Assembly: GCF_900496995.4 (NCBI RefSeq)
Contig: NC_044009.1
Span: forward strand, 39,517,505 to 39,581,504
DNA length: 64,000 nt
Origin: Aquila chrysaetos chrysaetos
Lineage: Eukaryota > Chordata > Aves > Accipitriformes > Accipitridae
Direction of reading: 5' to 3'
Below are positions 15,001-25,300 of this stretch, piece after piece. Each line of letters opens with the position of its first letter. Position 1 is the stretch's first letter. The notes beneath the pieces were generated by a model. The model did not search any database. It saw nothing but the letters and a program-made list of their open reading frames with translations, and was not told where the DNA came from. Both the position numbers and the translations under genes were made by a program.

Positions 15001-15124
15001 AATCATCCTATGTTCCAAGGCCCAAAAATTAATGAGTATCACTTTCTCTGTAAAGGTGTTTTGTGTTTTGTTAATGTGAAAGAGAGAATGTTTCTTTGGT
15101 TATTGTGCTCTGCTTCTTCTCATG

Positions 15125-15160
15125 TTTTTTTCTTTTTTTTTTTTTTTTTTAATTCTACAG
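15125..15160 (+). other. TMEM177: Splice acceptor of the TMEM177 coding exon
   Basis: A nearly pure T tract, with 18 consecutive T at 15,133-15,150, leads into TCTACAG. It is the first AG after the tract and 68 nt before the start codon. A weaker alternative is GTAAACAG ending at 15,214. Several AG dinucleotides lie between the two, which favours 15,160. Confidence 0.7.
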
Positions 15161-15162
15161 AG

Positions 15163-15210
15163 ATGAGAGACCCATTTGTGCACACTTTAATTCCTGATTT
15201 TGTGTTGTAA
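15163..15210 (+). other. Possible 15-codon upstream ORF in the TMEM177 5'UTR
   Basis: If the 15,160 acceptor is used, the exon opens with an ATG three bases in. It encodes MRDPFVHTLIPDFVL and stops at TAA 18 nt before the TMEM177 ATG. It has a purine at -3 but A at +4, so it is a moderate initiation context. It would be absent if the 15,214 acceptor were used. Any effect on translation is inference. Confidence 0.35.
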
Positions 15211-15228
15211 ACAGGTTAGGATTTGACT

Positions 15229-16164
15229 ATGGCAGTACAGTTCCGGCGGAAGGCATCTGTGTGGTTAAAGAAGCGCAAGATCACTTTGTTGGCCGTTTCT
15301 TGCATGGGACTGTTTGGTGCTAACCTTTCCTATCATGTGTTTCCTGAGCAGACATTCAAACTGTTGCATGAGTGCTGGTCAGAGGGGCAGCCAGCTGAGC
15401 TTTCACAGAGGCTCTGTGGTGTCTTTCAGGATGTCCTTCAAGATACTGATGTGAAGTCCACTGACTCCTATCGAGCCTTTGCAGCTTCTGGCTTCCAGCC
15501 TGTGAGTGCTGGAGTCCCCTGGCTGCCTGCAGGCTCTTTGGTGGGCATCCCACCTAACTTTGATAGCACAGCTGAGGATAAAAAAGGAATAATCAACCAC
15601 GTTGTTGTGATCAATGGCAAGGAAGTAGACTGGGAGAGCAGCAAAGGTGTTGCTTTGAAGGAAGCTCTGACATTTTCACTTAAAGCTCAGAAGTTTGCCA
15701 TTGCCAGAGAAGTTGTGTATTTGCAGAACGGCAGCCCTTTAGCAAGCGCAGCTGTGGCTCCAACTTGCTTAGCTGGTACATTTCTCTGTGGGAGAGGTAT
15801 AAAGCTACTTCTGGGTTTATCTCCTGGCCCCGTGATACTTCGAGGCATTTGTAACCTCCTAACTGCTGCTGGTGGACTAATGTGCTATTACGTTTCTTAC
15901 GACGCTATGACCTATCACCTAGACTGCAAGGCTGACAGAAAGGCAGCTACTATTTCCAAAGACTATGCCAGAGGTGGAGTTGAATTTTATGATAAAATAT
16001 TGTCTCGCAACAGGATTTTTCGTGGTCTGATGGGCAAACAAGGGACAAAAATATATGCCCCGAGTGGTAACCTTTTCCCAAGGTACTGGTTCAGAATAAA
16101 GTATACCCCATACACTTACCGAAGAGATTTGATTGTTAATATTTTAAGAGAGCTCCAGGCATAG
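15229..16164 (+). CDS. TMEM177: TMEM177, mitochondrial transmembrane protein 177
   Basis: This is a complete single-exon coding sequence of 311 aa, the same length as human TMEM177. The ATG at 15,229 has A at -3 and G at +4; the in-frame TTG six bases earlier is not a start. The N-terminus is basic (RRK, KKRK within residues 6-17) as expected for mitochondrial import. A first hydrophobic segment lies at about residues 18-38, and two more at about 170-197 and 201-224 form a hairpin. Recognisable family blocks are FQPVSAG (89-95), LPAGSLVGIP (99-108), AQKFAIAREVVYL (153-165), GGVEFYDKIL (249-258) and PSGNLFPRYWFRIK (278-291). In human cells the protein sits in the inner mitochondrial membrane and stabilises COX20 during COX2 maturation for cytochrome c oxidase. 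The reading frame is intact, with no frameshift or missing block. Identification is from recall of the family, not a database search. Confidence 0.96.
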   Translation: MAVQFRRKASVWLKKRKITLLAVSCMGLFGANLSYHVFPEQTFKLLHECWSEGQPAELSQRLCGVFQDVLQDTDVKSTDSYRAFAASGFQPVSAGVPWLPAGSLVGIPPNFDSTAEDKKGIINHVVVINGKEVDWESSKGVALKEALTFSLKAQKFAIAREVVYLQNGSPLASAAVAPTCLAGTFLCGRGIKLLLGLSPGPVILRGICNLLTAAGGLMCYYVSYDAMTYHLDCKADRKAATISKDYARGGVEFYDKILSRNRIFRGLMGKQGTKIYAPSGNLFPRYWFRIKYTPYTYRRDLIVNILRELQA

Positions 16165-16307
16165 GAAGGGAGTTCTTGAATTTTAAACTTGTGAATTATG
16201 TATTCTGTTGGAACACTGCTGTGCTGCTTTTTTTTTTCTGTATCTTCATTAGAATTTCAGGGTTATTTTTTGCATATAGTTTGGAAGGAGTTATTGCACA
16301 TTCTGTG

Positions 16308-16313
16308 AATAAA
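16308..16313 (+). terminator. TMEM177: Poly(A) signal AATAAA of TMEM177
   Basis: A canonical AATAAA lies 144 nt after the stop codon. Cleavage would fall near 16,325-16,335, and a GT-rich downstream element (around CTGTGTGCATC) follows at about 16,350-16,370. This predicts a short 3'UTR of about 165 nt; use of later sites is not excluded. Confidence 0.75.
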
Positions 16314-16339
16314 GAATTCTCTCTTAATATATTAAAGTC

Positions 16340-19300
16340 TCCCTTCAAAATTGCTCTGTTCTGTGTGCATCTCAAATCACAAGACTGTGGAGGAGGGGAA
16401 CTTCTCAGGCACTGATCTGGAAGTTCTGCTCTGCTCTGCCCTGCCTTCCTGCCAGTGCAGTCTGGAAAAGGGAAAGGGTAAAGTCCAACGGAGAGTTCTG
16501 GGAGCATTATCATTTAAACAGGGGTTTTGTAGGTATGTTTGCTGTTCCTCGTATGGAACAACCCAAAGATGTTTAAAAAACTGGGCAGTCTGTATTGTGC
16601 TGTTTACATAAATACCAAGACACAGTGTTTCTGTTCTGTGTAAGTTCTTGTGCCATGTAAATTCTTATGCTGCAATCGCAATTCTTCAGCAGGGCACGCT
16701 AGTTATGCTGCAGTTTGTACGAATACAGCTAGGTTATTACCAGCACCTGCATCATTTTGCTTAAATCTAGTTTTGCTCTCTACATGCCGTGATGATTCAG
16801 CGTGTATATCTTGAATGTTTCCAAGAAGTGGCAGTACGTAACATGACTGTCACAGGTTGGTTGTTTTCTCAGAAGTGAGATAAGCATTTTCAGGAGAGGG
16901 TTTTCTGTTTGCTTTGGTACAGTTTTTGTTTAATTTAAAAATACATGTAGATGTATGTCACCTTTTATGTCAAAGAAGGCAAAGTATAAGAAATAAGTCT
17001 GGCATGTGGTGCAGAAACTGGTGAGGTCTGTGATGAAGAGTTGCCAAAGGAAATTATTCTCCTGTTTCAGACTAGCCTAAGAAGGTTTTGTCTGGCAGAA
17101 CCGACTTTTGCCCAGGATTACTAATCTTCTGGAAAGGTCTTTAGTGCATGGGCAGTAAACTTCCCACTATAGCCTCACCTTGAATCTTTTATGTGATCTC
17201 CAAGTTGATAGTTCTCAAACTTTTTAGTTCCCTGTTTCCTGTGTTTCTGTTGCAGCCGTTCCAGTAGCCCTCCCTGATGGCATCACAGCAGTTCTCCTCA
17301 TCTCTATTGTCATTCTTACAGGAAACTTATTTTATTTTGTATCTTCTCAGTCACAGATGTGCTGAGTGTCCTCTCTGCCCTGCCTTTGTCCTTTCTTCAT
17401 CTGCTACAATAATAGCTGTCATGCCTGTGTTTGCTCAAAGCATTACTGAATTCTGTTTTCCCTTTAAATCAATCACACAGTGGCATGATGTTGATATATT
17501 GGCTGCTGAGGCACTGATGTTGCTTTACATTGCTGAAGCCATATACGTAAGATGTTTGTGTTTCTGCTGAAGTAATCTGTGTCATGTTTTTCTGGACCAC
17601 CACTTATCACTTGCAGTTGTCCTTGAAGTATCAAGTCATGAGATGCCTCTTAGGTGCTTTCTGGCTGTAGGGCATAAGGTTATTGTTCTTGTGACCTTTG
17701 TGGAGGGTTTGACAAAATCTCCTAGTCTGTAGAATATAAAAGGAGACTTTACCTTCAGGCAGGGGGCTTTCAAAGCTTCAGGCTAAATTTTATTTGACTT
17801 CTTTTCCAGGTAAATCCAATATAACATGTCAAGATAGAGGGTTTTTGGTTGAGTGATGTAGTGGCTCAAGACTGGAATATAACTCCTGTTTTCTGTAGCC
17901 TGTGAGTTCAACTCATCCTTGTGTTACTCCTTCAGACAAGTCTAAACTCCATGAAATGTTCTCAGAGAGAACTTGGCCCAATTGCTTTATGCGGTTTAAG
18001 GAGCTGCTACTACATAAAGAGTGCAGAGAGGAAACAGAGGCCTTCTTTGAGATTTACAACAAGTAGCAGTTTCTAACAAAATTAAATTAAAGAAATCTGC
18101 TTGTCTCTTACCACTCCTTACTGCTGCTTTTCATCAAGGTGCCTGCAGCTAGTGCTGTTATTTAACAGGTTGTAAAGCCCCAGTGATGCTAATGGGTTTT
18201 GCAGTTGTGCACTTTGCTTTACTCTTACAGCTGGATTCTCCAAGAAGCTGCACGTATCTGTAAATGCTGTGTCTGATTTACCCTTCTTTGAACTTGCTGC
18301 GGCATATTGGTGTCAGTAAAGGAAGGCTGGCTAGTATTAAGACATATGCCCTTGCCTTCCAAAGAGATGTTCTTGCCAAGGGCTTACACACCTCCATCCC
18401 TATATGGTCAAGCTCCTATTCTGTTGCCATCTGTGTAATCTGGAAGCATAGTACTATCAATGTAAGGGAAATGGGACTTGAAATCACAACTGTTAATTAA
18501 GATTTCTCTGAACTTTGGGAATGTGTGGGTTGTCCTGGAAAAGGTTTGTCATGTGTGTGTTGTCAGGTAATTGTTGCTTGCAAGATCACCCATGCTATTT
18601 GGCAAGAATAGCACAACGCAAATGTATGGCCATGAAAATACTCATGCAAAGTCTTATAATATTGCAAAGGTTTTTCTGTAGGTGGAACTTCTGATGAAAT
18701 CAAATAGGAGTTCTACATACCAGTGGTAGAAATGGTCTAGTTTTGAGAGTACAAAAGAAGCAAGCACCCCAGAATTAAAGGTGAAAATGTTGGTTGATCA
18801 TGCTCTTCAGTGCTAAGAACAGTCTGATGTGGAAAAGCAAGTTCATGCAGTGGCCCAGAAGAGCCCAAGTGAATCATTTTGTAAATAGTGTCAGCGAAAA
18901 GGCTTATATTCTTCCCCAGCTCTGAAGCTGAAACTCTGAGGAGTTCAGAAAACTTTTTTTAGTAGTAACTGGCTTCTCTTGCACTGCTCAGATGAGGCAG
19001 ACTTCGTATAATTTTTTGTGTAGAAAAGCAACAGAAAATGTTAAGCAAAGGGAATTGCTAGGAGATGTGGATATAAGAAGTCTAAGCCAAGAAACTGTAA
19101 AAGCAAAGGTGTGAATGAAATAATGAACTCTCATAAAAATGGATATTGTCTAAAAAAATGAAGCTTTCCTTCTGTCTGGTAAAGTGATTAAAGGATGAAG
19201 TATGAGTAGCAAATGACCAAAATGAGTTGCTAGTTTAAATTTATACACAATCTCATTTAAAGAGCGATTTCCTTGACTGGTTGGTTTATGTTATTATCCT

Positions 19301-22133
19301 GAATTTTCTAGATAACTGAAAAGAAAATGATCCTTGTAACTTAATTTTTATATAAATGTAATGCTTGCTGCTACATAAAGCTTTAGTGGATAATGCTGCA
19401 AGAGATGAGGGCCACCTAGGTGCTTTGCTCAAAATTCCCAGTGGTGTGCAAGAAATGCAGGGTCTGGCTCAGATGTTTCTTTCCCTATCCTAAAAACTGT
19501 GGTTTCTTGTCACGGAGATGCCTTCAGCTTGTTTAGTGGTCAAAACCATAAAACTGTCAGAAATAGAGCAAGACTGAGAGATAGACAGTTTTCTTGAAGA
19601 CAGACAACCTGTAGAAATCATCTGATTTAAAGTAATTTCTGAATCAGCTGCTATGGGTATTTGGCTCCTCTTGCAGTTTGCAGGAAGAAGGAGCTTCAGA
19701 GGTGGCTTCCAAGAGAGAAATCTCCACTCAGGTGGCATGTGAGTAAAGAATGTCCCCTGTGGTATTGCCACAAGGGCTTCAGTTGAAGTGTAGTGGTCCT
19801 TTAAAAAACAGCACTTTTTGTTACAGTACAACACTGTTACCACCCCTTTTCACGTTAAAGTGGTTTCCAGAACCTGACAGATAAGATGGTGAGAGAGCTG
19901 ACTGCAAAGCTGTGGAGCCTGTTGCCCTGCAGGGTAAGCTGGTGGTGTTGGGAGAGGTGATGCTGGAAACCGAGCCTACTGCTGTCATTTTGCCCTTGGC
20001 CATAGCAGCTGTGAAACAACCACCATGACAAAGTGTGGCTTGGGTGGGAGTGAATTAAAATGTATGAATCAAATCATCATGACTGAATCACAGGCAGCTT
20101 TCTTGAAAGGAACAAATGCAGAGAATCCATCCCAGAGCGAGTACTGCTATATGCAGCCATTGTGGGCATCATTAAAACAACTGTAGGTATCTCCACTATG
20201 TGGAAATGCAATTCCTAGCAAGCTGCAGGCACCAAGACAAGTATGCGGGCCATATCCTGCAACTGTTATCCGCTCGTGTTCATCAAAAGCTTCATGTAGC
20301 AGCTGTGATTACATTAATATAAAAATGATTAAGTTGCAGACAACCTGCCATCCATGCATCCAGTTCCTCCCTCAGTTCATTCATCTCAGCTGTGAGTATA
20401 TATAACTGAGAGGCAGAACGCACTGGTAAGCGGAGGAATGCTGATGTAGGAAGACATAATTAAGATCTCAGAATAAGGAGAATACTGTCAGGAAGAGAGA
20501 GAAGCTGGATTTGGTTGTTATCAAAACTAGACTTAGGAACAGAAAAATAATGTAATTATTCTCTAGGAATTGGTATGTTAGACAAACCTGAAGGAGGTGA
20601 AAAATGGCTTATGGATGTTTTGCTGGGCTGCTTTTTCACTGAGAATACATCAGTTTGTTTAGCTGAAGTGAGTATATTCAAGCTGCTCAAACTGTTGAAT
20701 CTGTAACATGGACAAAATTACTAAAATTTGGCTAGAAATCAGTCTGCCTTTGCCATCTGGAAAAAGGGGATTTTTTGGATAAGCCAAACTCTTAAGCTTC
20801 ATAGCCAGAAGTGAACACTGAAATGTCTCTGCAGTTGGGAGCTCTCACTCTCCGCAGTCGGACCAAGTTTGCCATGATGTATCCTGGTCTCCAATCTTCA
20901 GCGAAAGAATGCTCTTAAAAACTCAGTGTGGGCCCCAAAACGCCATTTAGAAAACACAGCCAGCCCAGGAGTATGTTTATTTCCCCTCACCTTAGTCTTT
21001 CTGTACTCCTTACTGCAGGAACCATTTGTGGTACTATATGCTTGCGCAGTACTTGCTATAATGTGACCTCTGCCTAATAGTATAACAATGAGCTTCCTAT
21101 ATATGGCAGTAATTAAGCATATCGGGCCTAAGTTTTGAAAAAAGTATTGTCTCCCAAATCATGCTTCCTAAAGAACTTTTTTTTTTTTTTAATAGCTGAA
21201 CTCCCATTGTCTGGAAGCTGGGCCCTTTTCCAATCCTGATCTGGTTACTTGGAGTCACTAGCTACTTTGGTCTGCAGGAGCATTACTGTGCTAATGTAGT
21301 CAAGGTGCTAACGGCTTCTTTCAATATAAATGAATAACAGGTGAAGCTGTGTCCCCCTTCGTGTGTGGCCAAGCTACTTCTGCTGTAGATGTCTTGCAAA
21401 ACAGCAGATCTCATTAGGGTGACTAATAGTATTTAGAAAACATAAGACACTGTGAGCCCTATCCCAGGTTCACGGTTCCAGCAGTTCTTGCAGAGGGAAC
21501 ATTAAGAAAGGATATGCGTTATCCTAACAACTTTTCTTTAGTAACTGTCTAGTGATTTAGTGCAGACCTGCTGACCTCTGGTAGCTTTGTTTCTATCATT
21601 TGCTGAAGTAATTTTCCAGTGGGAATGTTGTTTCTTCATTCTCTGTTCCTTTTCATTTCCCCTTGCTCTGCTATTCTAATTGCCTCTGCTGCCTGCTGAC
21701 TCATCTTGCAAGCTGCTTCAGCTCACTCAAACAAGATTTGTGAACTTTTAAAGCTCTCACTTGCTGCTTGCGCTTTTCGTTTGCACTACCTACTTTCTCC
21801 TACAGTACTTAGTAGCCAAAGACCACAGCGGTTTGAACTTCTGTTTTATTAGGTTTAGTCTACATGTTTTTGCAATGAAAAATGCCTTTGACTAAATGAG
21901 AAATAGACATTGTGGTTAAAAATCTTGTTTTGCCATAAAAAAAGAATTTAATGTTGCTTTTGAATTTTTCATTCAGCACTACTTTTTGAAAGATGTATTT
22001 CTTACTTGCTGTCTGGGGCACTCAGTTCACTTTTGATCTTAATTTGTCTCTGTCAATTTTAAGATGCTGCTATTCCATTTGAGCTGTTACAAATTTTGTT
22101 TCCTGTTCCTGAAAATTGCAGGGAATGTCATAT
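16340..22133. other. Intergenic DNA after TMEM177, no gene recognised
   Basis: Unique AT-rich sequence with scattered short open frames, the longest 117 codons on the minus strand at 19,490-19,843. None has a family resemblance or convincing splice context. A 13-17 nt T run lies near 21,178-21,191. I see no RNA gene. Confidence 0.6.
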
Positions 22134-22138
22134 ACTTC

Positions 22139-22386
22139 TGTGCTGGTTTTGGCTGGTATAGAGTTAATTTTCTTTGTAGTAGCTAGTATGGTGCTGTGTT
22201 TTGGATTTGTGCTGGAAACAGTGTTGGTAATTCATGGATGTTTTCCTTATTGCTGAGCAGTGCTTACACAGAGCCAAGGCCTTTCCTGCTTCTCACCCCA
22301 GCCCACCAGCGAGCAGGCTGGGGGGGCACAAGGAGTTGGGAGGGGACACAGCCGGGACAGCTGCCAGCTGGGGTTAAACCACGACA
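22139..22386 (+). mobile_element. Short solo LTR of an avian endogenous retrovirus, with intact 5-bp duplication
   Basis: The element begins TGTGCTGG, ends CCACGACA (canonical TG...CA termini) and is flanked on both sides by ACTTC (22,134-22,138 and 22,387-22,391), a perfect 5-bp target-site duplication. I recognise the sequence as an LTR family common in neoavian genomes (ERVL-like; the exact library name is from memory and uncertain). At 248 bp it is clearly shorter than the roughly 500 bp I recall. The left part and the last 20-30 bp are present, but the middle, including the usual promoter and poly(A) portion, is missing. There are no internal retroviral genes. Orientation is taken from the usual TGTGCTGG start. 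Confidence 0.85.
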
Positions 22387-22391
22387 ACTTC

Positions 22392-25300
22392 TACAGCTAG
22401 GGGATGTATTGTGAATTGATAAATAACAACTAATATTCTACCGTGAGCTGCTTGTACTGATGTTGACCTAGCTCAGGCACATCCGTGTCACACTTGAGTG
22501 CTGCCGTGTAGAGAAATGTGTCTTCTCAAGTGCTTGTATTACCAGTTCCACTGAGGAGTTTATAGTTGTGTTGTAATCATGTGCCACTCAGCAGAAGCAG
22601 AGGGGTCTATTGGGTTTTGTCTGATGAAAAAGAACACTTACTTTGACAAAAAAAATATTTTTAATGACTCTTGCAAGGGTGAGGGGTTTGGAATACAGAA
22701 GAAAAGTCGAGGCAAAACCAAGGAAAATAATCTCATGTTCCTTAAATTTTCTAAACCTTGATGTTGTTACAAAGCTGTATACTGCACAAGAATTGCAGTA
22801 GACTTCTGTAACCAGTTGCATCTGGTTTCAAGGTTATCCCTTGAATAGGGCTAAGCTTTGCAGTCCCGACAGTATGCACAGATACTTAGCTGCTCTTGAG
22901 CAGCATCTTCGTGACCATGTCAACTACAGTAAAACTCCATCTGCTCGGTACATCCTCAAGCAGTCACCTTTTCCATCACTTCCCAGTTCCTTGTGTGCAG
23001 CCACATTCCGGGTACTCCAGGTAATACACAGCCCCCCCAGACGAAAGCTTCTGCTTCACTTCCCTTACCCACACCTCTTCCTCTTCCGTGCTCCTTCGGA
23101 CTGGAGGCAGTTGCTGCACATCCACCAGAGATCTCAGTGGAGTAACCCCTGATTTAAAGGCGTTGAGAACTGAATGTAATGGTTCCCTCTGCAACGTCCA
23201 CTAAGCAACACGTGACAGTTCAATACCATGCTGGCTCTATCAGGTATGCTGGTCCAAAAAGCCCATGCTACTACTTATTTCCAGCTAGAGAAAATGGAAT
23301 TTTGCAGAGTTCTGTTACCACAAATATAACTGTCAATATCAACGTGAAGCAGCTGAGGCTGAAGCCATAATTTGTGATATAAAAACTAGAAGTGGAATTT
23401 CCAGTAGTGAAAACGAGTAAATTACTCCACTGTGACTATAAAGAGATTTAACAAATGTGGAAGTAAAGATAAAACTATAATCCACTTTACTATTGTAAAG
23501 CTATATTCATTCTTAAACAACAAATAAATTACTATATGAAGAAACACTGGATCTGTTTCTCAGGGGAGACTCAAAATTAAGTTCAAGGCATGTTGTAAAT
23601 AATGATGCTGGTTTTGAAAAAAATTTTTTTTTTCTTTTTTTTTTTCTCCTTCATTTCCTGCCTAAGACTGGAGGCATCTATAAATATTTCAGAAAACAGA
23701 GCTGGGGAAGAATTACTCTGTAGAAAGTTTTACTTGTAAGATCTTTTCTCATATGGGATGAGTTCCACTGCCTCAGTGACTGTGTTATGAAAGCGTGTTA
23801 TATAATTCTCTGTAGATACCGATAGACAGATGTATTTATGGTTTTTGGAAACTTCATGTGATTTAGGCATAAAACTTGAAGTGTGTTTTATAGTGCCTCA
23901 TTAATAATAGTTGAGAATTATGCTCATCTAAGGCAGCACACATAAATTCTTAATGTTCAGACATTCATTATATGCCTGTGATGGTTCAAAGTTGCCATAG
24001 GAAAATAAAAGCCAGTGATCCCAAAAGTTATTTTTTTATATATTCTTTTAAGCAATTTGGAAAATTGTGTTTATCCCCTAACACTTCTTTCCCTTTTGCT
24101 TCCATGTTCTTCCACTTAATCTAAAGATATAATAGTGAATATTGAAAAAGTCAAATCAGGAACAAGACAAACTTTTTATTGATGAAGTTTTCATTAAGCA
24201 TGGCAGCACCTTATAAAAGGAAATGCTGAATCCATCGTTTTATGGAGGTTATAAATCCAGGTAGTTTTTTGCAGTCACAATTTACAGCTCTTAATAGTGT
24301 TCACTTTTATCATATGTGAAGATGGCTATGACATAGTTGCAGGTGGCTAGATGAAAGCTTAATATATGTATGTTGGCTTTACACCTATGAAGCAGGTGAA
24401 AAGGCAAAAGTTTTTCCTTACTTTCCTGGCTAGAACATAATTTGTGTTGCAAATTCAATTCATGCTTTAGCAATTGCAAATTGAACTGTAAAAACATTTC
24501 TTTCTTTTTTTTTTTTCTAACTTTCCAGCAGCTGAACTGGATATGTAGAGCCATGAAAATGCAAAAGTTTCAGTCTAAGAATGGAATAAGAATGAGAGTA
24601 ATTGGGATTTTCTGCATATTTGTGATTTCTTTCAGTGAGTATTAAAGAAAAAATGTGAGGTTTCAGCCCAGAATAGATGGATCAAAAAAGGTACATTTTC
24701 TTCTAGAGTCATGTGGTGGCCGGATCTTTTTTTCTGCTTAAGTGCAGTCAGCAGAAAAAAAACAAACCAAATGTGGTGCCATGTTCCGAACAAGCAGTTT
24801 GGCTGGCAGACATATTTACTGTTTCCTTGACCCAGATACAAAGTTTCTTGCCCTGGAGAGGTGTTACATGGAGATCCCAAAGGTAAGTTTTCCTGAAGCA
24901 CAAATTTCTCAAATTACGCCATGGCTATCTCTGGAGTTTCTTTAATTCTGAGACTGGAAACAGATTTGATGCAGCTTTGAACCCTGCAAAATACTGTATG
25001 TGCGTGTTGTGGGATCAGATGTGTCAAAATTTCTTCCCCTTTCACTGAACATTTTCATCTTGGACTTTCAAATCTGATGTCTGGTATGAAAGGATTGTTC
25101 CTTACTTGGTATTTTATGGGTGTCAGAGGCATGTTGGCTTCAGCTGACGCTGTGGGTATGAAAGCCTCTGGAAGAAAACCCAGACCTACAGCACTCTATT
25201 TTTTGTTTCATGGTGTTGCTCTGGTTTTAATCTTACAGAGTTACTACTGAGTTTTGCCTTGAATGGTGTAAACAGAGCCAGTATTGATGGCCAAATCCAA

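Larger units (their letters stand above)
11798..15160 (+). other. TMEM177: Probable TMEM177 intron 1
   Basis: The interval runs from a good donor (GTAGGT at 11,798) to a strong acceptor ending in TCTACAG at 15,154-15,160. Human TMEM177 likewise keeps its coding sequence in one exon after a non-coding first exon. The donor is the less certain end: other GT candidates exist in the island, for example AA/GTGAGC near 12,071. Inside are a C-run at 13,260-13,270 and a 19-T run at 14,581-14,599. I see no coding exon. Confidence 0.5.

Noticed and set aside
15223..15228. TMEM177 start two codons earlier
   Set aside because: That codon is TTG. The ATG at 15,229 has A at -3 and G at +4 and gives the family's usual 311 aa.
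19490..19843. Minus-strand 117-codon frame
   Set aside because: No family resemblance and no promoter, splice or poly(A) context.
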